Source: an uncultured Collinsella sp.
GTDB taxonomy: Bacteria; Actinomycetota; Coriobacteriia; Coriobacteriales; Coriobacteriaceae
NCBI GenBank assembly: GCA_958427355.1
Contig: CAUACA010000003.1
Location: forward strand, 88,571 to 152,570
Direction: 5' to 3'
DNA: 64,000 bases
The stretch's first letter is position 1. The number at the start of each line of letters is the position of its first letter. The position numbers and the translations under genes were made by a program. Shown piece after piece: positions 59,701 through 64,000 of the stretch. The notes under the pieces are model-generated. The model made no database searches, was not told the DNA's origin, and saw nothing but the letters and a program-made list of their open reading frames with translations.

Positions 59701-59895
59701 CATCAGAGCTATTCTAACTCATTCAACAGAAGCCGCGGCGGTTCGCCTAGACAGTGGGGAGCTGTAAGTAGCCGTTTACCGTCAAAACAGACCGTTCATG
59801 AAATACATCAGATGTATTTTGAACAAATTTCAATTTGAAACATCAGACCTATTGAAAACACGCTATAGTCTAAGCCGAATTCAAAAGGTCTGATG
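59701..59895. promoter_or_regulatory. gntR-gntP intergenic operators
   Basis: CATCAGA occurs at 59701, 59806 and 59841 and as its complement at 59889. The second is the centre of a perfect palindrome AAATACATC-A-GATGTATTT (59801-59819). The last two form a 10-bp inverted repeat CATCAGACCT (59841-59850) and AGGTCTGATG (59886-59895). A -10 TATAGT for gntP lies at 59864-59869. Confidence 0.65.
59772..59798 (+). promoter_or_regulatory. Catabolic promoter box, copy 4 (gntP), 27 bp
   Basis: CCGTT-N13-GACCGTTCA with an AAAACA spacer segment, one base shorter than the other copies. It lies about 40 bases upstream of the expected -35. Confidence 0.55.
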
Positions 59896-59908
59896 AATTG
59901 GAGGAAAG

Positions 59909-61270
59909 ATGTCAGACCCAACGTTTATGGCCGACCCCACCAGGCTGGTCATCGCCGCTATCGTGGGCATCGCGCTGCTGCTTGCGCTCATCATTAAGTT
60001 CAAGCTGCATCCTGTGCTTTCGATGATGGTCTCGGCGCTCGCGATCGGCATCGGCGCCGGTATGCCGCTCGACCTGGTGGCGGACACTGTCACCAAGGGC
60101 GTGGGAACCACGCTGCAAAACATCGCCCTGCTCATTGGCCTCGGCTCGATGTTTGGCCAGATTCTTGAGGAGAGCGGCGGCGCCAAGAAGATCGCCCAGA
60201 CCTTCATCGATACCTTTGGGCAGGGTCATTCCAGCTGGGCGCTGGGCATTACCGGTCTGGTTATCGGCACTACGGTGTTCTTTGAGGCCGGCGTGGTCGT
60301 TTTGATTCCGCTTGCGTTTAGCGTGGCATCGCAGACCAAAAAGTCGACGCTCTACTATGGCATCGCGCTGCTCGCGGGACTTGCCGCTGGCTATGCGTTC
60401 GTGCCGCCATCGGCCGGGTCGGTTTTGGTCGCCGGCACGCTCGGTGTCGACCTGGGCACCATGATTCTCGTCGGTATCCCTACCGCCTTCATCGCTATGG
60501 CGATCGCCGGCGTTATCTGGGGCCGCAACGTGGGCGGTCGCATCTTTACCGATGTTCCGGAGCACTTTACCTCTGCCGAGGGCGCGAGCGACGAAAAGGA
60601 GCTTCCCTCCTTTGGCATGGTGCTTGCCATCGTGCTCACGCCGCTTTGTCTGATTTTGCTGGGCACGTTGTCCTCTTATATCCCCATGCCCGCTGAGCTC
60701 GCCTCGATTCTCGCCTTCCTGGGCAAGCCGTTCGTCGCTTTGACGCTCGCCACGCTCGTCGCGATGTATCTGCTGGGCGCGCGCCGCGGCTACTCCGGCG
60801 CTGAGCTCAAAGCCCTGCTCGACCGCTCTCTTAAACCCGTCGGCATGATCTTGCTGGTCATTGCCTGCGGCGGTGTGATCCGCTGGATGCTGCAGGACTG
60901 CGGCCTGGGCCAGGTTATCGGCCCTATGCTCGAGGCCTCACCGCTGCCTTTGGTGGTCGTTGCCTTTTTGATTGCCGTCATGGTGCGTGCCTCTGTCGGC
61001 AGCTCCATCGTCGCTATGACCATGGCATCGGGCATTATGGCCGCCATGCCTGCGGTTGCCGGAGCCTCAGTGCTCATGCGTGCCGCTATCTGTCTTGCTA
61101 TCTGCGGCGGTGCCACGGCCCTCTCGCACGTCAACGATGCCGGTTTTTGGATGTGCTCCTCGTTCCTGGAGATTGATGAGAAGACAACCCTCAAGTCCTG
61201 GACCGTTATGGAGACGCTCATCGGCCTTTCGGGTCTTGCCTGCGCCCTGGTGATCTCGTTCTTCGCCTAG
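59909..61270 (+). CDS. gntP: GntP-family gluconate/sugar-acid permease
   Basis: 453 residues, twelve to fourteen helices. Family segments: LIGLGSMFGQILEESGGAKKIAQ, TTVFFEAGVVVLIPLAF and AFVPPSAGSVLVAGTLGVDLG. GGAGGAAAG is just before the ATG. Proton symport of gluconate or a related aldonate. A GntR regulator is divergent and an IlvD/Edd dehydratase follows, a standard aldonate catabolic set. Confidence 0.9.
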   Translation: MSDPTFMADPTRLVIAAIVGIALLLALIIKFKLHPVLSMMVSALAIGIGAGMPLDLVADTVTKGVGTTLQNIALLIGLGSMFGQILEESGGAKKIAQTFIDTFGQGHSSWALGITGLVIGTTVFFEAGVVVLIPLAFSVASQTKKSTLYYGIALLAGLAAGYAFVPPSAGSVLVAGTLGVDLGTMILVGIPTAFIAMAIAGVIWGRNVGGRIFTDVPEHFTSAEGASDEKELPSFGMVLAIVLTPLCLILLGTLSSYIPMPAELASILAFLGKPFVALTLATLVAMYLLGARRGYSGAELKALLDRSLKPVGMILLVIACGGVIRWMLQDCGLGQVIGPMLEASPLPLVVVAFLIAVMVRASVGSSIVAMTMASGIMAAMPAVAGASVLMRAAICLAICGGATALSHVNDAGFWMCSSFLEIDEKTTLKSWTVMETLIGLSGLACALVISFFA

Positions 61271-61378
61271 TTCGCGTAGCTAAGCATCTTCCGCCGAGTG
61301 CATCGCTCGGTACCCATTTACACCTGATTCATTAACCAACGATTGGTACAACCGTTCAAATCAAAAGAGGAGAGCATC

Positions 61379-63157
61379 ATGGACGAGAAGACCAAGGTAC
61401 AGATTCAGCAGGAGGCAGCCGACCTGGTTGCCAAGCTGCAGCCGCGCTCCGGCAAGTTTCGCACCATCAGCCCCGAGATGGACCCGCTGCGCCTGGGCTC
61501 TGGCTGGTCCATCGAGGACCTGGACAAGCCGCAGGTCATTATCGAGTCGACGTTTGGCGACTCGCACCCGGGTTCTGCCGGCCTGTTTGAGCTGGTCGAG
61601 GGGGTCCGTGTCGGCGTTGCCGAGGCTGGCGGTCACGGTGCCCGTTACTTCTGCACCGATATCTGCGACGGCGAGGCCCAGGGCCACGATGGCATCAACT
61701 ACTCGCTGCCCAGCCGCGACATGATCGCCAACATGATCGAGATCCATGCCAAGGCCACCCCGTTCGACGCCGGCGTCTTTGTCGCCAGCTGCGATAAGGG
61801 CCTGCCTGCGAACCTCATGGCCATGGGCCGCATCAACATCCCCTCCATCGTCGTTACCGGCGGTGTCATGGATGCCGGTCCTGACCTGCTGACCCTGGAG
61901 CAGCTCGGCGCGATTTCTGCCCGCTACGAGCGCGGCGAGATCTCTCGCGAGGAGCTTGAGTTTGCCAAGCACAACGCATGCCCCAGCTGCGGCGCCTGCT
62001 CCTTTATGGGCACCGCGTCGACCATGCAGGTTACCGCCGAGGCCCTGGGCCTTATGCTCCCCGGCACGGCCTTGTTGCCCGCAACCAGCTCCGATCTGCG
62101 TGAGTTTGCGCGCGAGGCCGGCCGTCAGTCCGTGTGGCTCTCCGAGCACAACCTGTGTCCGCGTGACATCGTGACCAAGGAGTCCTTCGAGAACCTCATC
62201 ATGGTCCACGGCGCCATTTCGGGTTCCACCAACTCGCTGCTGCATATTCCTGCTATCGCCCGCGAGTTTGGCATCGAGATGTCCGCCGACGACTTCGATC
62301 GCCTGCACCGTGGCGCCCACTACCTGCTCAACGTCCGTCCCGCAGGCGAGTGGCCGGCGCAGTTCTTCTACTATGCGGGTGGCGTGCCGCGCATCATGGA
62401 GGAGATCAAGTCGATGCTTCACCTCGATGTCATGACCGTCACCGGCAAGACCCTCGGCGAAAACCTCGAGGACCTTAAGAACAACGGCTACTACGAGAAG
62501 TGCGGCCGCTACTTGGAGAAGTGGAACCTCAAGCGCGAAGACATTATTCGCCCGTTTGACCAGGCTTTTGGTACCGACGGCTCTATCGCCATCCTCCACG
62601 GCAACCTTGCCCCCGAGGGCGCCGTTGTCAAACACACGGTTGTTCCGCGCGAGATGTTCCAGGCCACGCTTAAGGCTCGCCCGTTCGATTGTGAGGAGGA
62701 CGCTATCCACGCCGTCCTGACGCACGAGGTCAAGCCCGGTGACGCCGTTATCATTCGCTACGAGGGTCCCAAGGGCTCCGGCATGCCCGAGATGTTCTAC
62801 ACCACCGAGGCTATCGCCAGCGACCCCGAGTTGGGCGCGAGCATTGCCCTGATCACTGACGGCCGCTTCTCCGGCGCCTCCAAGGGTCCGGCTATCGGTC
62901 ACGTTTCGCCCGAGGCTGCCGTGGGCGGCCCGATTGCCCTGATCGAGGAGGGCGACCTTATCCAGATCAACATCCCCGAGCGCTCGCTGTCTATTGTGGG
63001 CATCGCCGGCAAGGAGATGGAGCCGGCCGAGATCGATGCCGTCCTGGCCGAGCGCCGAGCCGCTTGGAAGCCCAAGGCTAATCGCTATACCTCCGGCACG
63101 CTCAAGTTCTTTACCGAGCATGCAGTTTCCGCCATTCAGGGTGGCTACATGGAGTAG
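61379..63157 (+). CDS. IlvD/Edd-family sugar-acid dehydratase
   Basis: 592 residues from the ATG at 61379 (AGAGGAGAG upstream). Fe-S cysteine motifs CDKGLPANLMAM and CPSCGACSFMGTASTMQ, then PGTALLPATSSDLR and the C-terminal DGRFSGASKGPAIGHVSPEAA. The sequence departs from the classical IlvD motifs (CDK-x-TPG, GACGGM), which with gntP next door argues for an aldonate dehydratase rather than branched-chain synthesis. Exact substrate (gluconate, galactonate, xylonate) unknown. Confidence 0.85.
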   Translation: MDEKTKVQIQQEAADLVAKLQPRSGKFRTISPEMDPLRLGSGWSIEDLDKPQVIIESTFGDSHPGSAGLFELVEGVRVGVAEAGGHGARYFCTDICDGEAQGHDGINYSLPSRDMIANMIEIHAKATPFDAGVFVASCDKGLPANLMAMGRINIPSIVVTGGVMDAGPDLLTLEQLGAISARYERGEISREELEFAKHNACPSCGACSFMGTASTMQVTAEALGLMLPGTALLPATSSDLREFAREAGRQSVWLSEHNLCPRDIVTKESFENLIMVHGAISGSTNSLLHIPAIAREFGIEMSADDFDRLHRGAHYLLNVRPAGEWPAQFFYYAGGVPRIMEEIKSMLHLDVMTVTGKTLGENLEDLKNNGYYEKCGRYLEKWNLKREDIIRPFDQAFGTDGSIAILHGNLAPEGAVVKHTVVPREMFQATLKARPFDCEEDAIHAVLTHEVKPGDAVIIRYEGPKGSGMPEMFYTTEAIASDPELGASIALITDGRFSGASKGPAIGHVSPEAAVGGPIALIEEGDLIQINIPERSLSIVGIAGKEMEPAEIDAVLAERRAAWKPKANRYTSGTLKFFTEHAVSAIQGGYME

Positions 63158-63283
63158 CGCCCATGCGCATCAAATATCTCCTCTCATAGATGCGCGGCAC
63201 AAAGAGCCCCGAGCCACGTCACCGGGGCGCGTTGTTCAGCGCCGCCGGGGCGCTCCACTCAAACGACAAGAGACGTCTTACGC

Positions 63284-63325
63284 AAGCGCCCGCGTCCGTG
63301 GATAAAACCACGGGCGTGGGCGCTT
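63284..63325. terminator. Hairpin between convergent genes
   Basis: 18-base arms 63284-63301 and 63308-63325 with two mismatches. It is followed by a 15-base tandem duplication (CTTTATTCCCAGCC at 63328 and 63343). Confidence 0.65.
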
Positions 63326-63344
63326 CACTTTATTCCCAGCCGCT

Positions 63345-63686
63345 TTATTCCCAGCCCTTCCACACGTCAGGCTCGTAGCCAACGGTTGCCTGGCGGCCGT
63401 TGCGAACGATGGGCTCACGAAGAATCTGCTGGTTATCGAGCACCTTTTCGAACTTCTGGTCGGCAGCAAGATGCTGTACGAGCGCAACCGTGTCGGCATC
63501 TTTCGCCTTTGGATCGATCACAGCGTCGATCCCGCCGACGGCGCGCGCCACGCTTTCGAGCTCGCCTTTGCTCATCCCCTTTTCCTTCTAGTCGATGAAC
63601 TGGAACTTCACACGACGTTCCTTGAAATAGCGCTGCGCCTTCTTAGTATCGAAGCTTTTCTTCGTGCCGAATATCTGGATGTTCAT
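63345..63686 (-). pseudogene. ArsC/Spx-fold protein gene with in-frame amber stop
   Basis: Reading from the ATG at 63686 gives MNIQIFGTKKSFDTKKAQRY...FQFID, then TAG at 63588-63590, then KEKGMSKGELESV... to WKGWE, all in one frame (113 sense codons' length, normal for the ArsC family). The usual residue at the stop is a leucine or similar, so one base change would explain it. Translation could restart at the ATG at 63575 (GGAAAAGGGG upstream) to make 76 residues. The CxxC redox site is absent (SFDT instead), as in some Spx/ArsC-like proteins. A 15-base duplication overlaps the 3' end. Confidence 0.7.
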
Positions 63687-64000
63687 ACGTACCGCCTTCG
63701 CTCAATTCTCGTCCGTCCATGATACGACAAGGGAGCCGAGCAAAAACAGAGCAGGCGGAGATGGAGGAGGACGGCGACCGACCGTCGGCAAGAGTCGGCC
63801 GGATCGGACTGGCGCCCAGCGCGCGCCGGCGACACGCTCGCAGCTGCACACATAGCCGATGTACAAGCTCGCCGCGGCGTTCCCTCGCCCCGCGGTGTGG
63901 CGATAGAGAAGCACGCCACCCGTCAACGATGGCGCCTCGGTGAAGAAGGTTGATTTCCGATCTCAGCCGAACACATTGAGCAAATAGGCCGTTCCCGCAC
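63687..64000. other. No gene recognised
   Basis: Open frames here have unusual composition, no ribosome site and no recognisable motif. I see no RNA gene or repeat. A short inverted sequence CCGACCGTCGGC lies near 63778. The region probably holds the upstream part of the ArsC-like gene and the start of an unrelated unit beyond the window. Confidence 0.4.

Noticed and set aside
61293..61378. Possible extra copy of the 28-bp box before the dehydratase gene (ACCGTTCA near 61350)
   Set aside because: Only the right half matches; the CCGTT half and the A-tract are absent and it lies too close to the start codon.
63643..63943. Several overlapping open frames on both strands at the right end
   Set aside because: No ribosome sites, biased composition and mutual overlap; none resembles a known protein.

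Overview
The window is high-GC bacterial DNA, gene-dense and free of tRNA, rRNA, phage, transposase genes or CRISPR arrays. Codon use, intergenic sequence style and gene content (nickel lactate racemase set, FeoA-FeoA-FeoB plus Cys-rich partner, tandem YhgE-like proteins, GPH-type sugar transport) suggest a gut coriobacterium, most likely Collinsella. That assignment is inference; no 16S or other marker is present.

Layout. 1-1890: the end of a capsule/exopolysaccharide locus (chain-length protein, BY-kinase, PHP phosphatase). 1930-15746: a GNAT enzyme, htpG, two adjacent YhgE/Pip-like membrane proteins, an EamA permease, an M20 amidohydrolase, an OFA-type MFS carrier and hisS. 16004-24554: ppc, then larA-larD on the plus strand facing larB-larC-tetR on the minus strand, and serB. 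24811-34054: aspS, a divergent LacI regulator and ebgA-ebgC (beta-galactosidase), an amino-acid permease and a stand-alone HPr. 34243-37599: a ferrous iron uptake operon. 37744-63157: a pectin/galacturonate region with a LacI regulator, uxaC-uxaB-uxaA, a GPH transporter, GH28, an acetylesterase, a pectin methylesterase-esterase fusion, an SGNH esterase, GH105, a TIM-barrel isomerase, two flavin/NAD oxidoreductases, a dhuI/dhuD pair, a GntR regulator, gntP and an IlvD/Edd dehydratase. The window ends in an ArsC-like gene with an in-frame amber stop.

How it works together (inference). Partly esterified pectic oligomers would enter through the GPH carrier and be de-esterified and cut in the cytoplasm, because none of the hydrolases has a visible signal peptide. 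Galacturonate would go through UxaC-UxaB-UxaA to 2-keto-3-deoxygluconate (KDG). Unsaturated uronate released by GH105 would reach KDG through the DhuI/DhuD-type isomerase and reductase. KDG kinase and aldolase are not in the window.

The most interesting signals are non-coding. A roughly 28-bp box, CCGTT-N14-GACCGTTCA, lies upstream of five sugar-catabolic promoters that otherwise carry three different operator types. Three very long hairpins, each downstream of a gene and in the same orientation relative to it, keep a conserved two-strand internal loop while their stems differ completely. A TGAACGTTCA operator set maps the pectin regulon. Two MITE-like elements and several smaller hairpin repeat families are also present.
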